64,000 bases of DNA from Actimicrobium sp035984655 (GTDB taxonomy: Bacteria; Pseudomonadota; Gammaproteobacteria; Burkholderiales; Burkholderiaceae_D), in NCBI RefSeq assembly GCF_035984655.1, contig NZ_JAXCHT010000006.1:1-64000 (forward strand), in the 5' to 3' direction. Within the stretch, counting starts at the first letter, position 1. Each line of letters begins with the position of its first letter. The notes beneath the pieces are model-generated. The model searched no databases. It was not told the DNA's origin and saw only the letters and a program-made list of their open reading frames with translations. Made by a program: the position numbers and the translations under genes. Below are positions 49,537-58,320 of the stretch, piece by piece.

Positions 49537-50553
49537 ATGAACGTTTTTTACGACAAAGATTGCGACCTCTCCCTCATCAAAGGCAAGAATGTCGCCATCA
49601 TCGGCTACGGCTCGCAGGGACATGCCCATGCACAAAATCTGAACGACTCCGGCTGCAAGGTCACCGTCGGCCTGCGCAAGGGTGGCGCATCGTGGGACAA
49701 GGTCAAGAATGCCGGCCTGAACGTGGCTGAAGTCAACGATGCGGTGAAAGCCGCCGACGTCATCATGATCCTGCTGCCGGATGAAAACATCGCCCAGGTC
49801 TACAACGAAAACGTGGCGCCGCATGCCAAGCAGGGCGCCGTACTGGCATTCGCCCATGGTTTCAACGTGCATTACGGCCAGGTGGTGCCACGCGCCGATC
49901 TGGACGTGATCATGATCGCGCCGAAAGCTCCGGGTCACACCGTGCGTTCGACCTATGCGCAGGGTGGCGGCGTGCCGCATCTGATCGCCATCTATCAGGA
50001 CAAATCCGGCGTGGCGCGCGATATCGCGCTGTCGTACGCGATGGCCAATGGCGGCGGTCGGGCCGGGATCATCGAAACCAACTTCCGCGAAGAGACCGAG
50101 ACCGATCTGTTTGGCGAGCAGGCCGTGTTGTGCGGTGGTGCAGTCGAACTGATCAAGGCAGGTTTCGAGACCTTGACCGAAGCCGGCTATGCACCCGAAA
50201 TGGCTTACTTCGAATGTCTGCATGAGCTCAAGCTGATCGTTGACCTGATCTATGAAGGCGGTATCGCCAACATGAATTATTCGATCTCGAACAATGCCGA
50301 ATATGGCGAATACGTGACCGGTCCGAAGATCGTTACCGAAGACACCAAGAACGCCATGCGCCAGTGCCTCAAGGACATCCAGACTGGTGAATACGCGAAA
50401 AGCTTCATCCTCGAAAACAAGGCCGGTGCGCCGACCCTGATCTCGCGTCGTCGCCTGACGTCAGAACATCAGATCGAAGAAGTCGGCGCCAAGCTGCGCG
50501 CGATGATGCCGTGGATCGCCAAGAACAAACTGGTGGACCAGTCGAAAAACTGA
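49537..50553 (+). CDS. ilvC: Ketol-acid reductoisomerase (class I)
   Basis: 338 residues, the short class I form. It isomerises and reduces acetolactate with NADPH and magnesium. Motifs are VAIIGYGSQGHAHAQNLNDS, FAHGFNVHYGQ, APKAPGHTVRSTYAQGGGVP and the acidic metal site EETETDLFGEQ, then YECLHELK-like FECLHELKLIVD. It is the third gene of the ilvBHC operon and is followed by a strong terminator. Confidence 0.97.
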   Translation: MNVFYDKDCDLSLIKGKNVAIIGYGSQGHAHAQNLNDSGCKVTVGLRKGGASWDKVKNAGLNVAEVNDAVKAADVIMILLPDENIAQVYNENVAPHAKQGAVLAFAHGFNVHYGQVVPRADLDVIMIAPKAPGHTVRSTYAQGGGVPHLIAIYQDKSGVARDIALSYAMANGGGRAGIIETNFREETETDLFGEQAVLCGGAVELIKAGFETLTEAGYAPEMAYFECLHELKLIVDLIYEGGIANMNYSISNNAEYGEYVTGPKIVTEDTKNAMRQCLKDIQTGEYAKSFILENKAGAPTLISRRRLTSEHQIEEVGAKLRAMMPWIAKNKLVDQSKN

Positions 50554-50571
50554 GCCAGCTGGTCAAACAGG

Positions 50572-50599
50572 AAACCGCGCCACGTGCGCGGTTTTTTTT
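50572..50599 (+). terminator. Rho-independent terminator after ilvC
   Basis: CCGCGC-CACGT-GCGCGG (50575-50591) with flanking AAA/TTT pairs and a run of eight T's. It marks the end of the ilvBHC transcript. Confidence 0.92.
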
Positions 50600-50690
50600 C
50601 GTGCAGACGCTGCGTCGAGCGCACAACGGGCGAATTCAGGCCGGAGTAAGATGAACAACATTCCATCCACTTTCTTATAAAGGCATTCCC

Positions 50691-51179
50691 ATGAGCACAA
50701 AGAAAACCACCGCCATCGATTTCGGCATCAACGAAAAGGACCGCCTGAAAATCGTCGATGGCCTGTCCCACTTGCTGGCCGATACCTACACTCTGTATCT
50801 GAAAACCCATAACTTTCACTGGAACGTCACGGGACCGATGTTCCAGACCCTGCATTTGATGTTCATGGGCTTGTACAACGAACAGTGGCTGGCTGTCGAT
50901 TTGCTGGCCGAACGGATTCGCTCGCTGGGCCAGCCGGCGCCGGGCACCTACGAGCAGTTTGCGGCACTCACGGCGATCAAGCCGAGCAAAGGGTTGCCGA
51001 AAGCGCTGGACATGATTCGCGAACTGGTCGACGGCCAGGAAACGGTGGCCCGCACTGCGCGCGCACTATTCCCGATCGCTGAAAAGGCCAATGATCAGCC
51101 GACCTGCGACCTGCTGACGCAGCGCATGCAGGTGCACGAAAAAAATGCATGGATGTTGCGCAGCCTGCTGGAAGACTAA
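50691..51179 (+). CDS. dps: Dps-family ferritin-like DNA-protection protein
   Basis: 162 residues. The four-helix ferroxidase pattern is YLKTHNFHWNVTGPMFQTLH, then YNEQWLAVDLLAERIRSLGQ, matching the Dps intersubunit iron site (His, His, Asp, Glu). Dps forms dodecamers that oxidise iron with hydrogen peroxide and coat DNA in stress. It starts at ATG 50691 after an AAAGGCATTCC region. It stands between the ilvBHC terminator and the SIMPL gene. Confidence 0.93.
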   Translation: MSTKKTTAIDFGINEKDRLKIVDGLSHLLADTYTLYLKTHNFHWNVTGPMFQTLHLMFMGLYNEQWLAVDLLAERIRSLGQPAPGTYEQFAALTAIKPSKGLPKALDMIRELVDGQETVARTARALFPIAEKANDQPTCDLLTQRMQVHEKNAWMLRSLLED

Positions 51180-51231
51180 TTTTCGTGCCAGTCTGGCGTA
51201 CACTTTGGCATTGTTTTTTTGGAGGTCAAGG

Positions 51232-51981
51232 ATGACGCAACTGCTACGAGGATTTTTCTGTATCGCCGCATTCGCCGCGGCTGTTGGCGCACAGGCGCAA
51301 GCCGTTACGCCGGCGACCGGCACGCTGGTCGCCATTTCTGCCGACGGCGAGGTCAAGCACGCCAACGACGAGGCTCACGCCACGCTGCTGGTCGAGGAGC
51401 AGGACAAAGACAAGGCCGCAGCAGCCTCGCGCGTGAACCAAAAGATGAAGCAGGGCACCGAGATCATCAAGCGCGAAGATCCGCAGGCGACCTTGACCAC
51501 GCGCGGCTACTACACCTTTGCGGTGTATCCCGACGAGCCGTCAAAGACACCGGGCAAGGCGCGGGTGCCGGTGGCGTGGCGGGTCGGGCAGTACCTCGAT
51601 GTCGTCACGACCAATCTGGCCGGGTTGCCAAAAACGGTCGCCGCGGCGCAGCGTGTCCTGGCGCTCAACGGCCTGTCTTTTTCACTCAGCGACAACGCCG
51701 CGCACCAGCTCGATGACGAGCGCATTCAAGCCAGCTACCGCAATCTGACGGCACGTATCGCGTCGGTAGCGCGCGCCATGGGCCGCAAGCCGGCCGATGC
51801 CGTGATCGAAGTGATGGAATTCGATGGCGCCAGTGTCGGTGTCATGCCAGCGGGCGCGCCGATGGCCATGAAGTCGATGCGCGGCATGGCGGCCGAGAAT
51901 GCGGCGGTCGAAGAGCCCAGCTTCGAGCCGGGCGAAACGACGCTGCACATGCAGATCGTCGGAAAAATCCGTTTCCGGTAA
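51232..51981 (+). CDS. SIMPL-domain (DUF541) periplasmic protein
   Basis: 249 residues from ATG 51232, after GGAGGTCAAGG, an excellent ribosome-binding site that decides the start. A signal peptide ends near GAQAQAV. The SIMPL domain is recognised by GTLVAISADGEVKHANDEA, YYTFAVYPDE, YRNLTARIASVARAMGRKPA and the closing FEPGETTLHMQIVGKIRF. E. coli YggE of this family is linked to oxidative-stress tolerance; the mechanism is unknown. It is followed four bases later by a small lipoprotein gene. Confidence 0.85.
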   Translation: MTQLLRGFFCIAAFAAAVGAQAQAVTPATGTLVAISADGEVKHANDEAHATLLVEEQDKDKAAAASRVNQKMKQGTEIIKREDPQATLTTRGYYTFAVYPDEPSKTPGKARVPVAWRVGQYLDVVTTNLAGLPKTVAAAQRVLALNGLSFSLSDNAAHQLDDERIQASYRNLTARIASVARAMGRKPADAVIEVMEFDGASVGVMPAGAPMAMKSMRGMAAENAAVEEPSFEPGETTLHMQIVGKIRFR

Positions 51982-51985
51982 CGTG

Positions 51986-52165
51986 ATGATGAGGCACCTG
52001 ATAGCGCTCGGATTGGCAGGCAGTCTGCTCGGCTGCCGACCGGCGACGCCGCCGGCTGATCCGCTGGCGACCCAGCGCGCCGCACTGGAAAAGGCCCGCG
52101 GGGTCGAAGGCCAATTGCAACAACAGACGCAACAACGCATGAAATCGGTCGACGAGGGCCAATAA
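51986..52165 (+). CDS. Small predicted lipoprotein
   Basis: 59 residues from ATG 51986 (or 51989). A short hydrophobic signal ends in the lipobox GSLLGC. The mature part is polar and Gln-rich (RAALEKARGVEGQLQQQTQQ), probably one helix. The family is not recognised. It starts four bases after the SIMPL stop codon and is likely co-transcribed with it, so it may be an outer-membrane-anchored partner. Confidence 0.72.
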   Translation: MMRHLIALGLAGSLLGCRPATPPADPLATQRAALEKARGVEGQLQQQTQQRMKSVDEGQ

Positions 52166-52251
52166 CCGTCGGCGCAGGCGCGCGGCTCGACTAGAATGTC
52201 GACGCTGGGACGCAATCACCTTTTGTCGCCTTACTCTGAAACGGACTCTGC

Positions 52252-53124
52252 ATGGCATCTTTCAATCGTCGCAAACCGAAGCGTGGTGGCTCAGCGCTGG
52301 CAACGATGCTGCGCTTCAAGCGCCACTCGGACAATGCCCAGCAAGAGGGTGAGCAGGCGCGCAAGCGTGCCATGCTGCGTCGTCGCGGCGTCTACCTGTT
52401 GCCCAATGCGTTCACCACGGCAGCCCTGTTCTGCGGGTTCTACGCGATCGTCATGGCGATGAACCTGAACTTCGAGAATGCCTCGATTGCCATCTTTGCG
52501 GCGATGATCCTCGACAGCATCGATGGCCGGGTCGCGCGCATGACCAATACCCAGAGCGAATTTGGCGCGCAGTACGACAGCCTGTCCGACATGGTGTCGT
52601 TCGGCGCTGCGCCGGCGCTGGTCGTGTACGAGTGGTCGCTGCGCGGCATGGGGAAACTGGGCTGGCTGGCGGCGTTTGTATACTGCGCCGGCGGGGCGCT
52701 GCGGCTGGCGCGCTTCAACACCAACATTGCGGTGGTCGACAAACGCTACTTCCAGGGATTGCCCAGCCCGGCGGCGGCGGCGATGGTGGCCGGCTTTGTC
52801 TGGCTGATGGACGATCTGGGCTTCGCCGGGCGCGACCTGAGCTGGTATGCCTGGGCAATCACGTTGTATGGCGGCCTGACGATGGTCAGCAATGTGCCGT
52901 TTTACAGCTTCAAGGACCTGAATTTCAAGAAACCGGTGCCGTTCACGGCGGCCCTGCTGATCGTGCTGATCTTTGTCGCGGTGCCGACCGATCCGCCCAA
53001 ATGGCTGTTCGGACTGTTCGTCTCGTACGGCCTGTCGGGTTATGTGATTTATGTCTGGCGCCTGATCAAGGGCAAGCCGGTCAAGCTGATCGACAAGCCG
53101 GCCCAGGCCGAAGCGGACCAGTAA
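52252..53124 (+). CDS. pssA: CDP-diacylglycerol-serine O-phosphatidyltransferase
   Basis: 290 residues, the integral-membrane type found outside enterics. The CDP-alcohol phosphatidyltransferase signature D-G-x2-A-R-x8-G-x3-D-x3-D is complete: DSIDGRVARM ... FGAQYDSLSDMVSFG. About seven membrane helices follow. The N-terminus is basic (RRKPKRGGSAL). It makes phosphatidylserine, which a decarboxylase converts to phosphatidylethanolamine. The psd gene that often adjoins pssA in Burkholderiales is not seen here. Confidence 0.95.
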   Translation: MASFNRRKPKRGGSALATMLRFKRHSDNAQQEGEQARKRAMLRRRGVYLLPNAFTTAALFCGFYAIVMAMNLNFENASIAIFAAMILDSIDGRVARMTNTQSEFGAQYDSLSDMVSFGAAPALVVYEWSLRGMGKLGWLAAFVYCAGGALRLARFNTNIAVVDKRYFQGLPSPAAAAMVAGFVWLMDDLGFAGRDLSWYAWAITLYGGLTMVSNVPFYSFKDLNFKKPVPFTAALLIVLIFVAVPTDPPKWLFGLFVSYGLSGYVIYVWRLIKGKPVKLIDKPAQAEADQ

Positions 53125-53209
53125 ACACGCATCGCTCTTGTGATGGATCAGAATGGCATGAACCGGCCTGACTAGTCTGGAAGACTCCTGCAGTCACACG
53201 GAGTCATCC

Positions 53210-53668
53210 ATGGGCATGCTGTCGTTCGTCAAGGGCGCCGGCGAGAAGTTGCTGGACCTCGACGCCAACCGCGATCTGGCCGGCAACGAACGCGCGCTGG
53301 AACAGGCCATCGTCGACTACATCAAGGCGCAACAGCTGCCTGCCGAGACGATTGTGGTGGCCTTCGACGCCGCCAGCGCAACGGTCACCGTGACCGGCAG
53401 CGCACCGGATCAGGCCAGCCGCGAAAAGATCATGCTTAGCTGCGGCAATGTCCGGGGCGTCGCCCATGTCACGGAGCGCATCACCGTGGCAGCCCCTGCG
53501 CCCGCGTCGCGCATGGTCACGGTCCAGCGCGGCGACAGCCTGGCGCAGATCGCGACGCAATGGTATGGCGACGCGCGCCTGTATCGCCGCGTACTTGATG
53601 CGAATCGCCCGATGCTGGCCGATCCGGAGCGGATCTATCCCGGCCAGGTGCTGCGCATTCCTGCCTGA
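53210..53668 (+). CDS. BON- and LysM-domain protein (Kbp/YgaU-like)
   Basis: 152 residues. An N-terminal BON domain (about 25-90: VDYIKAQQLPAETIVVAFD ... CGNVRGVAHVTERI) is followed by a LysM domain (about 103-150: VTVQRGDSLAQIATQWYGDA, then YPGQVLRIPA). This is the layout of E. coli Kbp/YgaU, a small potassium-binding protein. There is no signal peptide, consistent with a cytoplasmic location. It stands alone between pssA and leuA. Confidence 0.88.
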   Translation: MGMLSFVKGAGEKLLDLDANRDLAGNERALEQAIVDYIKAQQLPAETIVVAFDAASATVTVTGSAPDQASREKIMLSCGNVRGVAHVTERITVAAPAPASRMVTVQRGDSLAQIATQWYGDARLYRRVLDANRPMLADPERIYPGQVLRIPA

Positions 53669-53696
53669 GCGCGCGCGCCCGAGACACGCTGCGTTG

Positions 53697-53725
53697 TTGC
53701 GCTTTGGCTGGATCGGCCTTATAGT
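53697..53725 (+). promoter_or_regulatory. Candidate sigma-70 promoter of leuA
   Basis: TTGCGC (53697-53702), a 17-base spacer and TATAGT (53720-53725), about 180 bases before leuA. The 5' leader this implies is long; no leucine-rich leader peptide was found in it. Confidence 0.55.
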
Positions 53726-53906
53726 TTTCGCAGACGATGCCGGGACAGTCACTGCGTATCCAGACCCGACTTCCAGTGAGTTATGCTGCGCCTCCATCCC
53801 CGGCGTGGCGGCAGACCCGGCACAACCCATTCATCTCCCATTTTTGTTGTCGCGGCGAGTCATCGTTGCGACGGCAGTTTGATCGACTATTCAGCGAAAG
53901 CATTTC

Positions 53907-55451
53907 ATGTCCACATCCGGCAAGCTCATCATTTTTGACACCACCTTGCGCGATGGCGAGCAATCGCCCGGCGCCTCCATGACCAAGGATGAAAAAATCC
54001 GCATCGCGCGTCAACTGGAACGTCTGAAGGTTGACATCATCGAAGCCGGTTTCGCCGCCGCGTCGCAGGGCGATTTCGAATCGATCCACGCGATTGCCGG
54101 CATCATCAAGGACGCCACGGTGTGCTCGCTGTCGCGCGCCAATGACCGCGATATTGCCCGCGCCGCCGAGGCACTGGCGCCGGCGGAACGCAAACGCATC
54201 CACACCTTCATCGCGACCTCGCCGTTGCACATGGAAAAGAAATTGCGGATGACGCCGGATCAGGTGTTCGAGCAAGCCAAGCTGGCTGTGCGCTACGCCC
54301 GCAACTTCACCGATGACGTCGAGTTCAGCCCGGAAGACGGCAGCCGCTCGGATGTCGATTTCCTGTGCCGCGTCATCGAGGCCGTCATTGCCGAAGGCGC
54401 CACCACGATCAACTTCGCCGATACGGTCGGCTATGCGGTGCCGGAGCTGTATGGACAGATGCTGCGCACGCTGCGCGAACGCATTCCGAATTCGGACAAG
54501 GCGGTCTGGTCGGTGCATTGCCATAACGACCTCGGCATGGCAGTCGCCAATTCGCTGGCTGGCGTGATGATTGGTGGCGCGCGGCAAATCGAGTGCACCA
54601 TCAACGGCCTCGGTGAGCGGGCAGGTAACACCGCCCTGGAAGAAATCGTGATGGCGGTGCGCACCCGGCGCGATCATTTCAATCTGGAACTGGCCATCGA
54701 TGCCACCCAATTGGTGCCGACTTCGAAACTGGTGTCGCAGATCACCGGCTTCGCGGTTCAGCCGAACAAGGCGGTGGTCGGCGCCAATGCCTTCGCCCAT
54801 GCCTCCGGGATTCATCAGGATGGCGTGCTCAAGGCGCGCGACACCTACGAAATCATGCGGGCCGAAGACGTTGGCTGGGCCGCCAATAAAATCGTGCTGG
54901 GCAAGCTGTCCGGTCGTAACGCCTTCAAGCAGCGACTCGACGAGCTGGGCATCACGCTCGACGCGGAAGCCGACGTCAACGCTGCCTTCGTGCGCTTCAA
55001 GGAGCTGGCCGATCGCAAATCCGAGATTTTCGACGAAGACATCATGGCCCTTGTCTCCGACGAGGCCCATTCGCACGATAACGAGTATTACCAGTTCGTC
55101 TCGCTGTCGCAGCAGTCCGGCACCGGCGTGAAGCCCGGCGCCAACGTGGTGTTTTCGATTGATGGCAAGGAAGTGCGCTGCCAGGCCGAAGGCAACGGGC
55201 CGGTCGATGCAATTGTCAATGCGATTGAATCGCAAGCGGCCAGCGGCGCCGAACTGCTGCTGTTTTCGGTCAATGCCATCACCACCGGGACCCAGTCGCA
55301 GGGCGAAGTGACGATGCGGCTGTCGAAGGCAGGGCGCATCGTCAACGGCGTCGGCGCCGACCTGGACATCGTGGTGGCCTCGGCCAAGGCGTATTTGTCG
55401 GCCCTGAACAAGCTGCATTCGAAAGTCGAACGGGTCAATCCGCAGCTATAG
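53907..55451 (+). CDS. leuA: 2-Isopropylmalate synthase
   Basis: 514 residues. It condenses acetyl-CoA with 2-ketoisovalerate, the committing step of leucine synthesis. The N-terminal TIM barrel has IFDTTLRDGEQSPGASMT and VHCHNDLGMAVANSL (metal-binding HxH); GLGERAGNTALEE follows. The C-terminal domain (about 390-514, with VSLSQQSGTGVKPGANVVF) is the leucine-binding regulatory part, so feedback inhibition is expected. It is separated by about 37 kb from leuCDB, as is common in the group. Confidence 0.96.
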   Translation: MSTSGKLIIFDTTLRDGEQSPGASMTKDEKIRIARQLERLKVDIIEAGFAAASQGDFESIHAIAGIIKDATVCSLSRANDRDIARAAEALAPAERKRIHTFIATSPLHMEKKLRMTPDQVFEQAKLAVRYARNFTDDVEFSPEDGSRSDVDFLCRVIEAVIAEGATTINFADTVGYAVPELYGQMLRTLRERIPNSDKAVWSVHCHNDLGMAVANSLAGVMIGGARQIECTINGLGERAGNTALEEIVMAVRTRRDHFNLELAIDATQLVPTSKLVSQITGFAVQPNKAVVGANAFAHASGIHQDGVLKARDTYEIMRAEDVGWAANKIVLGKLSGRNAFKQRLDELGITLDAEADVNAAFVRFKELADRKSEIFDEDIMALVSDEAHSHDNEYYQFVSLSQQSGTGVKPGANVVFSIDGKEVRCQAEGNGPVDAIVNAIESQAASGAELLLFSVNAITTGTQSQGEVTMRLSKAGRIVNGVGADLDIVVASAKAYLSALNKLHSKVERVNPQL

Positions 55452-55481
55452 GACTCGGCGGCAGGAGAAATCCGCCGTTGT

Positions 55482-55510
55482 TTGAACAGCTGTCAACTTT
55501 GCTGTACACT
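55482..55510 (+). promoter_or_regulatory. rpsO promoter
   Basis: TTGAAC (55482-55487), a 17-base spacer and TACACT (55505-55510), about 90 bases before rpsO. Both boxes are close to the sigma-70 consensus at ideal spacing. Confidence 0.72.
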
Positions 55511-55601
55511 GCTCCTCTGGCCGTTTTGGTCAGGTTCGTTAATCGTAGTTCACGGTGTCTGGGGTAGCTACTCCGCTCACCGCATGTGAAAGGTAATAAT
55601 C

Positions 55602-55871
55602 ATGTCGATGGAAAAAGCCAGCAAAGCCGCAATCATTGCGGACAATGCACGCGGTCAAAACGATACTGGTTCGCCGGAAGTGCAAGTTGCACTGCTGACA
55701 GCCCGTATCAATGAACTGAATGGTCACTTCAAGGCCCACGCCAAGGATCACCATTCCCGCCGCGGATTGATCATGATGGTCAATCGTCGTAAAAGCTTGT
55801 TGTCTTACCTCAAGGGCAAAGACGCGACACGCTATCGTTCACTGATCGAAAAACTCGGTCTGCGTAAATAA
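55602..55871 (+). CDS. rpsO: 30S ribosomal protein S15
   Basis: 89 residues, the universal length. S15 binds 16S rRNA early in 30S assembly and often represses its own translation. Recognised by NDTGSPEVQVALLTARINEL, HFKAHAKDHHSRRGLIMMV and RRKSLLSYLKGKD. It has its own promoter and is followed by a terminator-like hairpin and then pnp, the order seen in E. coli. Confidence 0.98.
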   Translation: MSMEKASKAAIIADNARGQNDTGSPEVQVALLTARINELNGHFKAHAKDHHSRRGLIMMVNRRKSLLSYLKGKDATRYRSLIEKLGLRK

Positions 55872-55911
55872 TCAGCGGTCGCTGCATCAACCCCTTGATC
55901 TTATTTCGCTG

Positions 55912-55949
55912 AAATGCCCGCATTGGCTTTGCTGATGCGGGCATTTTGT
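55912..55949 (+). terminator. Hairpin between rpsO and pnp
   Basis: AAATGCCCGCAT (55912-55923) pairs with ATGCGGGCATTT (55935-55946), followed by TTGTC. In E. coli this interval contains both a terminator and an RNase III processing site; this hairpin could serve either. Confidence 0.8.
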
Positions 55950-56053
55950 CTTTAACGGTATTGCAGGAAGTCGATTGTGCAGTGCGACAGTCGATCGTGG
56001 TGAGGTGAACGACAGCTCCTGAAAATCTGTCGGCAAAATAGAAAGGAATCACC

Positions 56054-58192
56054 GTGTTCAATAAAGTAACCAAGACTTTCCAGTACGGCCAGCATCAAGT
56101 GACGCTGGAAACCGGCGAAATCGCACGTCAGGCTTCAGGCGCCGTGCTGGTGTCGATCGAAGACACCGTGGTGCTGGCGACCGTCGTTGCCCGTAAAGAC
56201 GCCAAGCCAGGCCAGGATTTCTTCCCGCTGACCGTCGATTACGTTGAAAAGACCTACGCAGCCGGGCGCATCCCGGGCGGATTCTTCAAACGCGAAGGTC
56301 GCCCTTCGGAAAAAGAAACCTTGACCTCGCGCCTGATCGATCGTCCGATCCGTCCGCTGTTCCCGGAAGGTTATCTGAATGAAGTGCAAATCATCATCCA
56401 TGTGCTGTCGGTCAATCCCGAGATCGATCCTGACATTGCTGCAATGATCGGTGCATCGGCGGCCTTGTCGGTGTCCGGCGTGCCGTTCAACGGTCCGGTT
56501 GGCGCCGCCCGCGTGGGCTATATCAACGGCCAGTATGTGTTGAATCCAACCACCACCCAGTTGAAAACGTCTGCGCTGGATCTGGTTGTGGCGGGTACCG
56601 AGCTGGCCGTGTTGATGGTCGAGTCGGAAGCCAAGCAGTTGTCGGAAGAGGTCATGCTCGGCGCGGTCGTGTTTGGTCACGAACAGATGAAAGCCGTCAT
56701 CGACGCAATCGATGAGCTGGTGCGCGACGGCGGCAAGCCGGAAGTCGAATGGGCGCCAGCGCCAAAGAACGAAGCATTGATTTCGCGCGTCGCCCATTTC
56801 GGCGAAGCCAAGCTGCGCGAAGCGTATCAAACCAAGGACAAGCAAGCCCGTACCGCGAAACTGAAGACCGCAACAGCGGAAGTCATGGATGCGCTCAAGG
56901 CCGAAGCGACCTCCATCGGCGGCGTCATGCCCGACAGTGCCGACGTCAACAACATGCTGTTCGACATCGAAGCCAAGATCGTCCGTTCGCAAATTCTCGA
57001 TGGCGAGCCGCGCATCGACGGTCGCGATACCCGCACCGTGCGTCCAATCTCGATTCGTACCGGCGTGTTGCCGCGCACTCATGGTTCGGCCCTGTTCACC
57101 CGTGGCGAAACCCAGGCGCTGGTGATCGCCACGCTGGGTACCGCGCGTGACGAACAGAAGATCGATGCCCTGATGGGCGAGTACAGCGATCGCTTCATGC
57201 TGCATTACAACATGCCTCCGTTCGCCACCGGCGAAACCGGTCGCGTTGGTACGCCGAAGCGTCGCGAAATCGGTCATGGCCGTCTGGCCAAGCGTGCACT
57301 GCTGGCAGCGTTGCCACCGGCCGAAGAGTTCAGCTACTCGGTGCGTCTGGTGTCTGAAATCACCGAATCGAACGGTTCGTCCTCGATGGCATCGGTGTGC
57401 GGCGGCTGCCTGGCGCTGATGGACGCGGGTGTGCCGATGCAGGCGCATGTCGCCGGTATCGCGATGGGCCTGATCAAGGATGGCGGCAAATTTGCTGTCC
57501 TGACCGACATCCTCGGTGACGAAGATCATCTGGGCGACATGGACTTCAAGGTCGCGGGAACTGCCAACGGCATCACCGCACTGCAGATGGACATCAAAAT
57601 CCAGGGCATCACCAAGGAAATCATGCAGGTCGCATTGGCCCAGGCCAAGGAAGGCCGTCTGCATATCCTCGAAAAGATGCAGCAAGCCGTGCCAGTCGGT
57701 CGCACTGAACTGTCCGACTTCGCACCGCGCCTGATCACCATCAAGATCAATCCGGAAAAAATCCGCGATGTGATCGGCAAGGGCGGCGCGGTCATCCGTG
57801 CGCTGACCGAAGAAACCGGCACCCAGATCGACATCAGCGATGAAGGCGTGGTCACCATCGCCTCCGTCGACGCTGCTGCCGGCCAGGAAGCCAAACGCCG
57901 CATCGAAGAGCTGACTGCATCGGTCGAAATCGGCAAGGTCTATGAAGGCACCGTCCTGAAGCTGCTCGACTTCGGCGCGATCGTTCAGGTCATGCCGGGC
58001 AAGGACGGCTTGCTGCACATCAGCCAGATCGCCAACGAGCGCGTCAATGCGGTCGCTGACTATCTGAAAGAAGGCCAGCAAGTGCGCGTCAAGGTCCTCG
58101 AAACCGATGACCGCGGCCGCTTGAAACTGTCGATGAAAGCCGCTGCCAGCGATGAAGGCACGGCACCAGTCGCGGCGCCAGAAGCACAATAA
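56054..58192 (+). CDS. pnp: Polyribonucleotide nucleotidyltransferase (PNPase)
   Basis: 712 residues. It degrades RNA from the 3' end using phosphate. Two RNase PH cores (about 1-220 and 310-540) carry GGFFKREGRPSEKETLTSRL and EILPRTHGS-like GVLPRTHGSALFTRGETQAL; the second has the SDGSSMASVCGG-like GSSSMASVCGGCLALMDAG. A KH domain (about 555-610, IRDVIGKGGAVIRALTEETG) and an S1 domain (about 620-690, GKVYEGTVLKLLDFGAIVQV) follow. Start codon is GTG 56054 (TTCAATAAAGTAACC follows). A strong terminator stands downstream. Confidence 0.97.
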   Translation: MFNKVTKTFQYGQHQVTLETGEIARQASGAVLVSIEDTVVLATVVARKDAKPGQDFFPLTVDYVEKTYAAGRIPGGFFKREGRPSEKETLTSRLIDRPIRPLFPEGYLNEVQIIIHVLSVNPEIDPDIAAMIGASAALSVSGVPFNGPVGAARVGYINGQYVLNPTTTQLKTSALDLVVAGTELAVLMVESEAKQLSEEVMLGAVVFGHEQMKAVIDAIDELVRDGGKPEVEWAPAPKNEALISRVAHFGEAKLREAYQTKDKQARTAKLKTATAEVMDALKAEATSIGGVMPDSADVNNMLFDIEAKIVRSQILDGEPRIDGRDTRTVRPISIRTGVLPRTHGSALFTRGETQALVIATLGTARDEQKIDALMGEYSDRFMLHYNMPPFATGETGRVGTPKRREIGHGRLAKRALLAALPPAEEFSYSVRLVSEITESNGSSSMASVCGGCLALMDAGVPMQAHVAGIAMGLIKDGGKFAVLTDILGDEDHLGDMDFKVAGTANGITALQMDIKIQGITKEIMQVALAQAKEGRLHILEKMQQAVPVGRTELSDFAPRLITIKINPEKIRDVIGKGGAVIRALTEETGTQIDISDEGVVTIASVDAAAGQEAKRRIEELTASVEIGKVYEGTVLKLLDFGAIVQVMPGKDGLLHISQIANERVNAVADYLKEGQQVRVKVLETDDRGRLKLSMKAAASDEGTAPVAAPEAQ

Positions 58193-58215
58193 GCCGGCAT
58201 TTCGGCGCGATGAAC

Positions 58216-58252
58216 AAGCCGGTCGTGGCGTTTGCCACGGCCGGTTTTTTTT
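58216..58252 (+). terminator. Rho-independent terminator after pnp
   Basis: CCGGTCGTGGC-GTTT-GCCACGGCCGG (58219-58244), an 11-bp stem with one G-T pair, followed by eight T's. It lies 26 bases after the pnp stop. Confidence 0.93.
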
Positions 58253-58320
58253 CGTCCGGGCCATGGCCATCGCACCGCTCGCATTGCCCGTACAATGACT
58301 TTTTTTGCGGAGAACACACC

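Noticed and set aside
53783..53881. 33-codon frame (MLRLHPRRGGR...) upstream of leuA as a leader peptide
   Set aside because: It has few leucine codons, no clear ribosome-binding site and no terminator-like hairpin after it, so attenuation is not supported.
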